64,000 nucleotides of DNA from Xanthomonas sp. Leaf131 (GCF_001423495.1 NZ_LMOG01000003.1:281382-345381), one strand, 5' to 3'; shown: positions 26,236 to 35,269, numbered from the stretch's first letter. A program made the numbers and translations. Notes: a model not told the origin generated them from the letters alone.

Positions 26236-27804
26236 ATGAACACATCAGGTATCGGCGGATATTTCCGTCAGGGACTGTTCGGGCGTGATTTGTTGGCGTC
26301 TGTCGTTGTCTTCCTCGTCGCGCTCCCGTTGTGTATGGGTATCGCGATCGCATCCGGCATGCCGCCGGCCGCAGGTCTGATCACCGGCATCATCGGTGGC
26401 CTGGTCGTTGGCTTTCTGGCGGGCTCTCCGTTGCAGGTGAGTGGGCCTGCTGCCGGCCTGGCTGTGTTGGTGTTCGAACTGGTCCGCGAGCACGGCATTG
26501 CCGCGCTTGGACCGGTGATCCTGTTGGCCGGTGCGATTCAGTTGGTTGCCGGTCTGTGCCGCGCAGGTGTGTGGTTCCGCATGACATCGCCGGCCGTGGT
26601 GGCCGGCATGTTGTCCGGTATCGGCATCCTGATCGTGGCCTCGCAGGCGCATGTGTTGATGGATGCCGCCCCCAAGGCGCGGGGTCTTGAGAACTTCGCT
26701 GCATTGCCGGCCGTGTTGTGGCAGGCGATCACCGAAGGCACCGGCCGCACTGCGTTGTTCGTGGGTCTGGCCACCATCGGCATCATCCTGGCGTGGGACA
26801 AGCTGCGTCCGCAGCGTCTGCGGTTCCTGCCAGGTGCATTGATTGCGGTAGTGGCGGTGACGGCTGCGGTGCAGTTGCAGGGTTTGAATGTCGCCAAGGT
26901 GGATGTACCCACCAACCTGTTCTCTGCGATCAGCATCCCCAGCATCTCGGACATCTTTGGCGTGTTCAATGCGACGTTGCTGGTGTCTGCAGTGACCTTC
27001 GCGTTTATCGCCAGCGCCGAGACCTTGCTGTCGGCGGCGGCGGTGGATCGCATGCACCAGGGCGCACGTACGAACTACGACCGTGAACTGGCGGCGCAGG
27101 GCGTGGGCAATATGTTGTGCGGTTTCCTCGGCGCATTGCCGATGACCGGCGTGATCGTCCGCAGCGCGGCCAATGTGCAGGCCGGTGCGGCGACCCGCAC
27201 GTCAACAGTGCTGCATGGTGGTTGGCTGCTGGTGTTCGCGATGCTGCTGCCGTGGCTGCTGCGCATGACGCCGGTGGCGTGTCTGGCCGGCATCCTGGTC
27301 TACACGGGCGTGAAGATGATCAAGATCGGGCAGGTCAAAGAGCTGGCGACTTATGGTCGTGGCACCGCGGCGATCTACCTGGCGACCACCTTTGCGATCG
27401 TGGCGACCGACCTGCTGACCGGCGTGTTGATCGGCTTCGGTCTGTCGCTGTTCCGTCTGGCCCTGCATTCTTCGCGCCTGAAGGTGGACGTGCGTGAGCA
27501 TGAGCACAAGAAGGACGAGATGCATCTGACCCTGCAGGGTTCGGCAACCTTCCTGAAGGTGCCGGCGATGGCGCGGACGCTGGAAAGCGTGCCGCCCAAT
27601 ACCGCACTGCATCTGGACGTGGCCAAGCTGCACCATGTCGACCACGCCTGCATCGAGTTGCTGCGCGACTGGAGCCGAAATGCGGCCTCGCGCGGTTGCG
27701 AGTTGGTGGTGAACTGGAACGAGTTGGATCGACGCGTGGAAGGTCAGCCAACGGTGGAGAGCGTGCTGGTCGAACAGCGCGTCGAACAAGCCAAGGCGGC
27801 GTGA
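26236..27804 (+). CDS. SulP-family anion transporter with STAS domain (probable bicarbonate transporter)
   Basis: This inner-membrane transporter (522 aa) of the SLC26/SulP family has about 10-14 helices beginning at LLASVVVFLVALPLCMG. The family motif region GPAAGLAVLVFELV is seen near residue 75. A cytoplasmic STAS domain (about 400-500) contains LHLDVAKLHHVDHACIELL. SulP proteins next to carbonic anhydrase often move bicarbonate (BicA type), but sulfate cannot be excluded. A terminator follows. Confidence 0.9.
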   Translation: MNTSGIGGYFRQGLFGRDLLASVVVFLVALPLCMGIAIASGMPPAAGLITGIIGGLVVGFLAGSPLQVSGPAAGLAVLVFELVREHGIAALGPVILLAGAIQLVAGLCRAGVWFRMTSPAVVAGMLSGIGILIVASQAHVLMDAAPKARGLENFAALPAVLWQAITEGTGRTALFVGLATIGIILAWDKLRPQRLRFLPGALIAVVAVTAAVQLQGLNVAKVDVPTNLFSAISIPSISDIFGVFNATLLVSAVTFAFIASAETLLSAAAVDRMHQGARTNYDRELAAQGVGNMLCGFLGALPMTGVIVRSAANVQAGAATRTSTVLHGGWLLVFAMLLPWLLRMTPVACLAGILVYTGVKMIKIGQVKELATYGRGTAAIYLATTFAIVATDLLTGVLIGFGLSLFRLALHSSRLKVDVREHEHKKDEMHLTLQGSATFLKVPAMARTLESVPPNTALHLDVAKLHHVDHACIELLRDWSRNAASRGCELVVNWNELDRRVEGQPTVESVLVEQRVEQAKAA

Positions 27805-27851
27805 ACCTGCTGTAACCATCCGGCGCTCGCGCCGGGTGACCCCTGTCGTGA

Positions 27852-27902
27852 CCGGATGATGCATGGCGCCGTAAGACGCATCATCCGGTCGCGATTTTTT
27901 TT
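27852..27902 (+). terminator. Rho-independent terminator of the carbonic anhydrase-SulP operon
   Basis: ccggatgatgc and gcatcatccgg form an 11-bp perfect stem around a 15-nt loop. The sequence gcga and a run of eight T follow. A 'gggattgggaatcggg' repeat lies just downstream (27903-27930). Confidence 0.85.
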
Positions 27903-28013
27903 GGGCCGGGATTGGGAATCGGGATTTGGAACTCGCAAAAGCAGGCAGGTGTGCGCTGCCGACGTGATTGCTTGGCGTCGGCCTGCAGGTTGCTTGGTTG
28001 TCGTGACGCCCAG

Positions 28014-28724
28014 TTAGTGGTTTGGAGTTGTCGGCCGTTCGGCAGACGCCGGGGTTTTGTCTCGGTACCGACACAGGTCGTGGATCACGCAGCCCGGGCA
28101 ATCCGGTTTGCGGGCCTTGCACACGTAGCGGCCATGCAGGATGAGCCAGTGATGCGCGTCTTGCAGAAACTCCGCAGGAATGACCTTGACCAGTTTGTCT
28201 TCGACCACGCGCACGTCCTTGCCGGGCGCAAGCCCTGTGCGGTTGGCAACGCGGAAAATATGCGTGTCCACCGCCATGGTGGGCTCGCCGAATGCGGTGT
28301 TGAGCACCACGTTGGCGGTCTTGCGCCCGACGCCGGGTAGTGCTTCCAGTGCAGCGCGGTCGTGCGGTACCTCGCCAGCGTATTGCTCCAACAAAATACG
28401 GCAGGTAGCGATGACGTTCTTGGCCTTGGCGTTGAACAGGCCGATGGTGGAGATGTAGCGCTTCAAGCCTTCTTCGCCGAGATCGAGAATATCGCGCGGG
28501 GTATTGGCGACCGGATACAGCTTGCGCGTGGCCTTGTTGACGCCCACATCGGTGGCTTGCGCCGAGAGCAGGACGGCGATCAACAACTCGAATGGTGTGG
28601 TGTATTCCAGCTCGGTGGTGGGGTGCGGGTTGAGTTCGCGCAGACGCTCGAACATTTCCTGCACTTCAGGCTTGCGCATGATGCCGCCGCGACGTGCTGG
28701 CGGAATGGGGAGGATCGCGTTCAT
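28014..28724 (-). CDS. nth: Endonuclease III (DNA glycosylase / AP lyase)
   Basis: This enzyme removes oxidised pyrimidines and cleaves abasic sites. The 236-aa protein shows the helix-hairpin-helix LPGVGRKTANVV with its catalytic Lys, then VDTHIFRVANR with the catalytic Asp. The [4Fe-4S] cluster cysteines have spacing C-x6-C-x2-C-x5-C near the C-terminus. The N-terminus is about 15 residues longer than E. coli Nth; a start at MRKPEVQEM is possible. The ATG overlaps the upstream stop as ATGA. Confidence 0.95.
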   Translation of the reverse strand: MNAILPIPPARRGGIMRKPEVQEMFERLRELNPHPTTELEYTTPFELLIAVLLSAQATDVGVNKATRKLYPVANTPRDILDLGEEGLKRYISTIGLFNAKAKNVIATCRILLEQYAGEVPHDRAALEALPGVGRKTANVVLNTAFGEPTMAVDTHIFRVANRTGLAPGKDVRVVEDKLVKVIPAEFLQDAHHWLILHGRYVCKARKPDCPGCVIHDLCRYRDKTPASAERPTTPNH

Positions 28725-29101
28725 GGCTGTGCTCCACCTGCGGCCTTGGCCTTGGCACGCGCCAGGATGGCGGCGGCCAATGGCGGCAATGCGGCAGCGA
28801 CGGGTTGGCTGGGCGCCGGTGCGGGCGTGCGGCGGGCATCGCGTTCGGCAGCGCGGCGCTGCAGGCGCGCGGCGTGTGCGCGGTAGCGTTCGCGTGCGGC
28901 CCAGGCATCACGCAGGCGCTGCTGTGCGGCGAGCAATACCGCGCTTAGCTGCGGGCAGGCCGGGTCCAGTGCGTCGTCGCGCGGATCGGGCTGGTACTCC
29001 ATCAATCCGAGTGCAAGCGCGCCGTCGAGATCGTCGGCGTGCACGCAGTCGAACAGTTGCAGCGGCAGTGGACGTGGTACCGGTATGGGGTCGGACGTCA
29101 T
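28721..29101 (-). CDS. Hypothetical protein upstream of nth
   Basis: The 126-aa product has no signal peptide. The first 60 residues are mixed (LQLFDCVHADDLDGALALGL); the rest is Ala/Arg-rich helix (AARERYRAHAARLQRRAAERD). I do not recognise a domain. It is translationally coupled to nth (ATGA) and starts 10 bp after the enoyl-CoA hydratase stop, so the three genes appear to be one transcript. This supports it being expressed. Confidence 0.65.
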   Translation of the reverse strand: MTSDPIPVPRPLPLQLFDCVHADDLDGALALGLMEYQPDPRDDALDPACPQLSAVLLAAQQRLRDAWAARERYRAHAARLQRRAAERDARRTPAPAPSQPVAAALPPLAAAILARAKAKAAGGAQP

Positions 29102-29111
29102 GGCAAGCCGA

Positions 29112-29894
29112 TCAGCGATTGAGAAAATGTGCGGGACGTTTTTCGAGGAAGGCGCGGGTGCCTTCGCGCATGTCGTCGCTGGCGAACAACAGCGCAAATT
29201 GTGCGGTTTCCAGCTGTAAGCCTTCTTCGATCGCGCACTCGCCGCCGAACACCACCGCATCCAGAATGCCGCGCAGGGCGAGCGGTGCCGCAGTAGCCAG
29301 GCGCTGTGCCAAGGCGAGTGTTTCTTCCTGCAGCGCCTCCGGCTCGACCACGCGGTTGAGCAGGCCCAGCTGCAATGCGCGCACTGCATCGATCGGCTGG
29401 CCGAGCAGACACAGTTCGAGCGCAGCAGCACGACCGGTCAGGCGCAGCAGCCGTTGCGTGCCGCCGAAGCCGGGGATCAGGCCGAGATTGATTTCCGGTT
29501 GCCCCAGGCGCGCGGTGGCGGCGGCAATGCGCAGATGGCAGGCCATGGCCAGCTCCAGCCCGCCGCCCAGCGCAAAGCCATTGACCATCGCGATCACCGG
29601 CTTGGGCATGCGCTCGATCCGGCGCATCAACTGCTGACCGAGCAGCGAGAATTCGCGCCCCTGCATCGCCGACAGATCGCGCATTTCGGCAATATCCGCG
29701 CCGGCCACGAAGGCTTTCGGGCCCGCGCCGGTGAGAACCACCACGCGCACGTCATCGGCGCTGGCGGCATCCTGGAACGCCTGATCCAGTGCCCGCATCG
29801 TTTCCTGGTTCAAGGCGTTCAGTTTGTCCGGTCGATTGACCGTAATCGTCCGTACACTGGCGTGGTCGGCGATCAGAATGACGTGATTGGACAT
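29112..29894 (-). CDS. Enoyl-CoA hydratase/isomerase family protein
   Basis: This crotonase-fold enzyme (260 aa) would hydrate trans-2-enoyl-CoA in fatty-acid or amino-acid breakdown. The oxyanion-hole segments GAGPKAFVAGADIAEM and NGFALGGGLELAMAC are present. Both catalytic glutamates can be placed (GGLEL and LGQPEINLG), followed by IPGFGGTQRL. The substrate cannot be fixed from the sequence. Confidence 0.9.
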   Translation of the reverse strand: MSNHVILIADHASVRTITVNRPDKLNALNQETMRALDQAFQDAASADDVRVVVLTGAGPKAFVAGADIAEMRDLSAMQGREFSLLGQQLMRRIERMPKPVIAMVNGFALGGGLELAMACHLRIAAATARLGQPEINLGLIPGFGGTQRLLRLTGRAAALELCLLGQPIDAVRALQLGLLNRVVEPEALQEETLALAQRLATAAPLALRGILDAVVFGGECAIEEGLQLETAQFALLFASDDMREGTRAFLEKRPAHFLNR

Positions 29895-30057
29895 GGAAAT
29901 CCTTGCGAACGTAAAAAATTAGTAAATACGGAACTTCCGAAAGCCTTGCTGGTCATAGCTTTCGTGATAAGTAGCGGTTCGGTATCGCGGCCGCTATCCT
30001 AGCGCGTCATCTCAGGCGGCAGACCCGTCCTGTGCCACCACCCTGGAGAATTGTTTG

Positions 30058-30756
30058 ATGAAGTTGCGTTCTATCGCGGTCGCTGTGGCGGCCCTGGCCC
30101 TGACGGGCAATGCACTGGCCCAGGACACAACGTCCGAGAAAGGCAAGTTGAGCTACTACTTCGGCTATGACTACGGCAACAACCTTGCCGAGCTCACCGG
30201 TCGTGGCGAGCAGCTCGATATCAATGCGGTGGTGAAGGGTCTGCAAGACGCCTATGCCAAGAAGCAGCCGTCGATCACTGCCGACCAGCTGAAGCCGGCC
30301 GTCGAGGCGTTCCAGAAGCGTGAGCAGGGCCGTGCCCAGCAGGCCAAGGCCGAGTACGACAAGGCCGCTGCTGCCAACAAGACCAAGAGCGACCAGTTCC
30401 TGGCCAAGAACAAGGGTACCGCTGGCGTGCAGACGCTGCCGAGCGGCGTGCAGTACCGCGTGATCGAAGCGGGCAAGGGCGCCAAGCCGACCCAGGCCAG
30501 CACCGTGCAGCTGGAAGTGGCCGGTCCGTTCCCCTTCGGCGATCGCGAGAAGGCACGTCCGGCGCAGCAGATCCCGTCGATCAAGGTCAGCGAAGTCGAG
30601 ATGCAGGCCATGCGCGACACGCTGCTGCAGATGCCGGCTGGTTCGAAGTGGGAAGTGACCCTGCCGCCGGAGAAGGCTTACGGTGCCGACCCGCGTACCC
30701 CGTTCCCGCCGAACGTGGCCGTGCAGTTCGAGATCAAGCTGGTCAGCGTCAAGTAA
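30058..30756 (+). CDS. FKBP-type prolyl isomerase family protein with a degenerate catalytic domain
   Basis: The secreted 232-aa protein has a signal peptide (RSIAVAVAALALTGNALA). An FKBP N-terminal dimerisation domain with long helices (VVKGLQDAYAKKQPS, VEAFQKREQGRAQQAK) leads into the FKBP C-domain near residue 125. The C-domain keeps PSGVQYRVIEAGKG and PPEKAYGADPRTPFPPN. The central strand that normally reads VxYTGxLxDGxxFDSS is replaced by QLEVAGPFPFGDREK, so isomerase activity is doubtful and a chaperone role is more likely. ATG at 30058 follows tggagaa. Confidence 0.82.
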   Translation: MKLRSIAVAVAALALTGNALAQDTTSEKGKLSYYFGYDYGNNLAELTGRGEQLDINAVVKGLQDAYAKKQPSITADQLKPAVEAFQKREQGRAQQAKAEYDKAAAANKTKSDQFLAKNKGTAGVQTLPSGVQYRVIEAGKGAKPTQASTVQLEVAGPFPFGDREKARPAQQIPSIKVSEVEMQAMRDTLLQMPAGSKWEVTLPPEKAYGADPRTPFPPNVAVQFEIKLVSVK

Positions 30757-30776
30757 TTACGTTTGTTGTTGCTGTG

Positions 30777-30804
30777 ACAACGCCGGCCACCAGGCCGGCG
30801 TTGT
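30777..30804 (+). terminator. Stem-loop terminator after the FKBP-like gene
   Basis: acaacgccggcc and ggccggcgttgt form a perfect 12-bp stem around acca. Only a weak T-rich tail (cgtttgg) follows. Confidence 0.65.
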
Positions 30805-30853
30805 CGTTTGGGTCCACCACGGGTGTGCCAACGCGGTGGTGGAGGTCTTGACG

Positions 30854-31690
30854 ATGCGGGGGCTGCCGGAGCGAGCGATGATCGACCGAGCGATGACCGA
30901 CACGGATTCGAACGACGACAGTCTGCCCAGCCCATGCATCGGTGTATGTTCGTTGGACGCGCAGTCGCACTGTGTCGGCTGCCTGCGCAGCCTGGATGAA
31001 ATTGCACGCTGGATGAGCATGAGCGACACCGAACGCCAGGACTATCTGCAGACGGTTCTGCCTGCGCGCACATTGGCCGCGCGCTTGCCCGAATGGGCGC
31101 AGCTGCGGCGTGCGTTGTATCCGTTGCACACCGCGCCCGATGGGCCGGGGTGGAACCATGCCGAATTGATCGATCTGACCGAAAGCGGCGCCTCCGCCGA
31201 AGCGGCGGTGTTGTGCGGTCTGATCCCACGCGAGCACGGCACCATGGTGCTGTTGACGCGGCGCACCGACAGCCTGCGTCATCACGCAGGGCAGGTCAGT
31301 TTTCCCGGTGGGCGGATCGAGCCGTCCGATGCCGATGCGGCCGCGGCGGCACTGCGCGAGAGTTGCGAAGAGATCGCGCTCGGCGCCGACCAGGTGCATG
31401 CATTGGGGTATCTGGATCCCTTTTTGACGGTGAGCGGGTTTCGCGTGACGCCGGTAGTTGCGGTGATCGACCCGGCGTTCGTGGCGGTGCCGCAGCCGGA
31501 CGAAGTGGCCGATATTTTCGAAGTGCCGTTGGCGTATCTGATGGACCCGGACAATCTGCGCAGTGTGGAGCTGGAGTTTCGTGGCCGGCCACGCCGTGTG
31601 CTCGAATACGATTGGCCCGGCCAGCGCATCTGGGGCGCTACTGCCGCCATTCTTCTCAATCTTCGTCGTCGCCTGGAGCAGATTGCATGA
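30854..31690 (+). CDS. DUF1289 - Nudix (CoA pyrophosphatase-like) fusion protein
   Basis: The first domain (residues about 15-65) is a DUF1289 cysteine cluster: PCIGVCSLDAQSHCVGC then EIARW. The second is a Nudix hydrolase of the CoA/NADH pyrophosphatase group, with SFPGGRIEPSDADAAAAALR then ESCEEI, covering the GX5EX7REUXEEXGU box. The 278-aa frame is continuous through both. GGAGG 8 nt upstream supports the ATG at 30854. The stop overlaps the sulfurtransferase start (ATGA). The fused DUF1289 probably binds a metal or iron-sulfur centre; this is an inference. Confidence 0.8.
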   Translation: MRGLPERAMIDRAMTDTDSNDDSLPSPCIGVCSLDAQSHCVGCLRSLDEIARWMSMSDTERQDYLQTVLPARTLAARLPEWAQLRRALYPLHTAPDGPGWNHAELIDLTESGASAEAAVLCGLIPREHGTMVLLTRRTDSLRHHAGQVSFPGGRIEPSDADAAAAALRESCEEIALGADQVHALGYLDPFLTVSGFRVTPVVAVIDPAFVAVPQPDEVADIFEVPLAYLMDPDNLRSVELEFRGRPRRVLEYDWPGQRIWGATAAILLNLRRRLEQIA

Positions 31691-32559
31691 GTGCCAATCC
31701 CGACTGGACCACGCTGGTCGATCGCGCCACCCTGGCGGCCGCGTTGCAGCATCCGCAGTTGCGACTGCTGGACGCGCGCGCCGCGCCGCCGACCGCACCG
31801 GACCCGGATGCAGCGCGCAATGCCTATGCGCAGGGACATCTGCCGGGTGCGTATTACGCCGATCTCAACGACGATCTGGCGGATCTGTCGCGGCCTGCGC
31901 AGGGCCGGCATCCGCTGCCGCATAGCGCGGCATTCGCCACGCGGCTGGGCGAGTGGGGCATCGATCCCGACAGCCAGGTCGTGGTCTATGACGCCGCCGA
32001 CGGCAGCATGGCCGCTGCGCGCGCGTGGTGGATGCTGCGGCTGATGGGGCATCGTCGCGTGGCGGTGCTGGACGGTGGATTTGCCGCTTGGCGTGCCGCC
32101 GGGCTGCCGGAAAGCACCGAGTCGCCTGCATTACGCGATGGCGCGGCGTATCCGGGCAGTTTCGACAGCGATGCGGTCGTCGAAGCCGAGCAAGTTCTGG
32201 CGCGGCTGGATCAGGCGCCAGGCTGGTTGCTGGATGCGCGTGCGGGCGAGCGCTTTCGCGGCGAGGTGGAGCCGGTCGATCCAGTGGCCGGACATGTGCC
32301 TGGGGCGGTGAGTCGTCCGTTGGGTGTGAGCGTACGCGATGGCCGTTTCAAGCCGGCCGACGAACTGCGTGCCGAACTGTCAGCGCTATTGGGTGCAACT
32401 CCACCCGAGCAGGCGGTGGTGATGTGTGGATCTGGCGTGACTGCGTGCCATCTGCTGCTGGCATTGGAAGTGGCCGGTCTGTCTGGTGCGCGTGTCTACG
32501 CCGGCTCGTGGAGCGGCTGGTTGCAGGACCCGGCACGTCCGGTCGCGACCACTGCCTGA
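31687..32559 (+). CDS. Two-domain rhodanese sulfurtransferase (mercaptopyruvate/thiosulfate type)
   Basis: The 290-aa protein has two rhodanese domains. The first is inactive, with DGS at the loop position; the second carries the catalytic loop CGSGVTAC. The SseA-like layout includes the signatures LPGAYYADLNDDLADL and HVPGAVSRPLG. It transfers sulfur from 3-mercaptopyruvate or thiosulfate to a thiophilic acceptor. The ATGA overlap with the Nudix gene indicates coupled translation. Confidence 0.9.
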   Translation: MSANPDWTTLVDRATLAAALQHPQLRLLDARAAPPTAPDPDAARNAYAQGHLPGAYYADLNDDLADLSRPAQGRHPLPHSAAFATRLGEWGIDPDSQVVVYDAADGSMAAARAWWMLRLMGHRRVAVLDGGFAAWRAAGLPESTESPALRDGAAYPGSFDSDAVVEAEQVLARLDQAPGWLLDARAGERFRGEVEPVDPVAGHVPGAVSRPLGVSVRDGRFKPADELRAELSALLGATPPEQAVVMCGSGVTACHLLLALEVAGLSGARVYAGSWSGWLQDPARPVATTA

Positions 32560-32651
32560 CCGATTGCAGGCACAATGGCGTCAGGAACGGTGACCTGTGG
32601 GGACGCAGGTTCGCTGCGCGGAGCGCAGTTTCTCGCAGTGTTGGGTGACGC

Positions 32652-33605
32652 ATGCGGTTGCAGTTGCAGGTCGGCGCCATGTGCGTCGCGGCGTGGTTGA
32701 TGGCTGCCTGTTCGGCAGGGTCGACCGCCGACGCCAACGATGCGCGTGGTGTCGAGCGTGCACCGGACGCCAAGCACGAGGTCTATCAAGTCACGCTTGA
32801 GCGCGCACGCGCGGAGCGACTGACGCGTTTGCGTGCGCCCGATGGTTGGCTCAGCTATACCGGCTCCGGTCGCGTGCGTGCCGGTCAGTACCGCGTGGGC
32901 AGCGATCCGCACAGCGATATCGCATTGCCGGCGGGTCCCGCGCAGTTGGGGCAGTTGACGCTGGATGCCGTCGGCCATGTGCATTTCGAAGCAGCGGCCG
33001 GTGTGCCGGTGACTTTGAACGGCAAGCGCATCGATCGCGTCAGCCTGGCACCGGAGCGGGCAGGGCAACGCGGCGATCGTCTGGATGTAGGCCAACAACA
33101 GTTTTACCTGGTGCAAACCGGGAGCTTGTTCGGATGGCGCTTCCGCGATCCGGCCGCGCCAGCACTGACGCAATTCGATGGGTTGGAGTACTTTGCCACC
33201 GATCCGCTCTGGCGCATCCAGGCGCGCTGGGAGGCCTATCCCACGCCGCGCGCGACGACCTTGCTGACCTCGATCGGCACGCCGCTCACGCTCGATGTGC
33301 CGGGCGAGGCGGTGTTTTCGCGGCATGGCCACGAGTACCGCTTGCAGGCGCTCGCGCAGGAGGGCGGCGAAGGCCTGTTTTTCCTGTTCGCCGACCGTAC
33401 CAGTGGCAAGGAAAGTTATGGCGGTGCGCGCTATCTCTACACCGCTGCGCCACGCGATGGCCGCATCGTGCTCGACTTCAATCTGGCCGAAAATCCGCCC
33501 TGCGCACTGACGCCGCACGTGGTCTGCCCGATCGCGCCGCCGGAAAACCGGCTGGAGGTGGCGGTGGATGCGGGCGAAAAAACCTATCGCGCGCCAGATC
33601 ACTGA
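32652..33605 (+). CDS. DUF1684 lipoprotein
   Basis: The 317-aa protein starts with a lipoprotein signal and lipobox (WLMAACS). It shows DUF1684 hallmarks: VYQVTLERARAERLTRLRAP, FLFADRTSGKESYGGARYL and LDFNLAENPPCA. The family function is unknown. It runs convergently into the amidase gene, leaving 9 bp between the stops. Confidence 0.82.
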   Translation: MRLQLQVGAMCVAAWLMAACSAGSTADANDARGVERAPDAKHEVYQVTLERARAERLTRLRAPDGWLSYTGSGRVRAGQYRVGSDPHSDIALPAGPAQLGQLTLDAVGHVHFEAAAGVPVTLNGKRIDRVSLAPERAGQRGDRLDVGQQQFYLVQTGSLFGWRFRDPAAPALTQFDGLEYFATDPLWRIQARWEAYPTPRATTLLTSIGTPLTLDVPGEAVFSRHGHEYRLQALAQEGGEGLFFLFADRTSGKESYGGARYLYTAAPRDGRIVLDFNLAENPPCALTPHVVCPIAPPENRLEVAVDAGEKTYRAPDH

Positions 33606-33614
33606 GCACAGCGC

Positions 33615-34190
33615 TCAGCGCGGCGTGTGCGACCAGCTCACTGCCGCTTCGATCTGCGGCCACGGAAACAGCGGGCCGGGGTCGAGCTTGCGTTGAATCT
33701 TGCGCGATGGATCGTCGCTGGCCGCTTCCTGGGTGGTGTCAAGCGCTTGATGACCGGCGATCCGGCGCACCGACGGCAGTTGCTGCCGCAGCCACTGCAG
33801 CAGGGTGATCAGCGCGACGATCTGCACGTTGGGATATGGCTCGGTCATGACCTGGTGACGCGAGTCCAGCCAATGCGGATAGCGGCCGCTGTTGACCAGT
33901 TCGATCCCCAGCGTGTGCGGGTTGTGGCCGCGCACGTGATGGGCCACGCGCTCCAGGGCGACGTATTGCTGGATGCTGCCGTTGCGGTCGATGTAGTAAT
34001 GCCCGCTGTTGCCGGTGCCGCTGTCATAGAGCACACGTTCGCCGTATTCGCGCGCCATCGCCATATCGGGCAATTCGGTGCAGTGGATGACCACCATGTC
34101 GATCTGAGTGAGCGCCCGTCGCGCCAACCGCGATTCGTAGGACAACGGCGCGTAGGTGATCGGCGGAGACGGCAGGACGGCATCGGACAT
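33615..34190 (-). CDS. N-acetylmuramoyl-L-alanine amidase (Amidase_2 / AmpD-AmiD type)
   Basis: This is a zinc amidase of peptidoglycan turnover (191 aa). Zinc-ligand candidates are the His in VVIHCTELP, the His in NPHTLGIELVN and the Asp in KLDPGPLFPWP. No signal peptide is seen with the start at MSDAVLPSPP, which suggests a cytoplasmic or leaderless enzyme acting on anhydro-muropeptides. A longer N-terminus would not add family sequence. Divergent MOSC gene starts 24 bp away. Confidence 0.85.
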   Translation of the reverse strand: MSDAVLPSPPITYAPLSYESRLARRALTQIDMVVIHCTELPDMAMAREYGERVLYDSGTGNSGHYYIDRNGSIQQYVALERVAHHVRGHNPHTLGIELVNSGRYPHWLDSRHQVMTEPYPNVQIVALITLLQWLRQQLPSVRRIAGHQALDTTQEAASDDPSRKIQRKLDPGPLFPWPQIEAAVSWSHTPR

Positions 34191-34213
34191 GAAGCGGATG
34201 CTAGCATTCGACG

Positions 34214-34705
34214 ATGGCTTTGAATCCCGACAGCCCTTTGGGCAAATTGATGGCAACGCTGCCGCAGACCGGCCAGGTGACCTGGATCGGCGTGCGACCG
34301 GCACGCGACGTGGACATGATCGAGGTGGACGCGGCGCAGGCCACCACCGGCATTGGCCTGGTGGGCGATCGCTACAAGGGCGGCAGCGGCAAGCGTGGCG
34401 TGACCTTGATCCAGGCCGAGCATCTGTCGGTGATCGCGGCGCTGGCCGGCCACACCGCGATTGCGCCGGCCACGTTGCGGCGCAACCTGGTGGTGTCGGG
34501 CATCCCGCTGATCGCCTTGAAGGGGCGTCGTTTCCGCATCGGCGATGTCGAGCTGGAAGGCACCGATCCCTGCGACCCGTGCTCGCGCATGGAAGACGCG
34601 CTGGGCGCTGGCGGCTATAACGCGATGCGCGGCCATGGCGGGCTGTGCGCGCGCATCCTGCGCGGCGGCGTGCTGCGCATCGGCGATCCGGTGCAGGCGC
34701 TATGA
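34214..34705 (+). CDS. MOSC-domain protein
   Basis: The 163-aa protein is a stand-alone MOSC domain, the C-terminal part of molybdenum-cofactor sulfurases and YiiM-like proteins. It has GLVGDRYKGGSGKRGVTLIQ, LRRNLVVSG and the conserved cysteine region GTDPCDPCSRM. It probably handles sulfur or Mo-cofactor-dependent detoxification; the substrate is unknown. Its stop overlaps the next start (ATGA). Confidence 0.85.
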   Translation: MALNPDSPLGKLMATLPQTGQVTWIGVRPARDVDMIEVDAAQATTGIGLVGDRYKGGSGKRGVTLIQAEHLSVIAALAGHTAIAPATLRRNLVVSGIPLIALKGRRFRIGDVELEGTDPCDPCSRMEDALGAGGYNAMRGHGGLCARILRGGVLRIGDPVQAL

Positions 34706-35229
34706 GCCGCGGTCATTGCATCCTGTCGCACGGGTTTGAAAGTGGCCCCGACGCGCTGAAAGTCACCGCACTGGCGGACGTCGCCGAGCAATTGGGCTGG
34801 ACCCACGAGCGCCCGGATTACACCGATCTGGATGCGCGCCGCGAGGTGAGTTCGCTCGGCGATGTGCAGGGCCGGTTGCAACGCCTGCTGGAGATCGCAC
34901 GTGCGGCGGCCGACAAGGGGCCGTTGGTGTTGGTCGGCTCCAGCCTGGGCTCGTATATCGCCGCCCAGGTGTCGTTGCAGGTGCCGACGCGCGGGCTGTT
35001 TTTGATGGTGCCGCCGACCAGGATGGGCCCGTTGCCGGCGCTGGATGCGGCGGCCGTGCCGATTTCGATCGTGCATGCCTGGCGCGATGAATTGATTCCT
35101 GCTGCCGATGTGATTGCCTGGGCGCAGGCGCGCAATGCGCGCTTGTTGCTGGTCGACGACGAACATCGGCTGGCGGCCCATGTGGACGCGTCGGCGCGTG
35201 CATTCGCCGAACTGTTGCAGAGTCTGTGA
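34702..35229 (+). CDS. YqiA/UPF0227-like alpha/beta-hydrolase
   Basis: The 175-aa small esterase-like protein has the oxyanion segment ILSHGFESGPDA, the nucleophile elbow VGSSLGSYIAA, an Asp in HAWRDELIP, and a catalytic His in VDDEHRLA. The fold and size match YqiA-type hydrolases. It is coupled to the MOSC gene, but no joint role is known. Confidence 0.8.
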   Translation: MSRGHCILSHGFESGPDALKVTALADVAEQLGWTHERPDYTDLDARREVSSLGDVQGRLQRLLEIARAAADKGPLVLVGSSLGSYIAAQVSLQVPTRGLFLMVPPTRMGPLPALDAAAVPISIVHAWRDELIPAADVIAWAQARNARLLLVDDEHRLAAHVDASARAFAELLQSL

Positions 35230-35269
35230 TGCGTCCGCACCCGATTGCGTGCTGCATGCGGAGTTGCCG

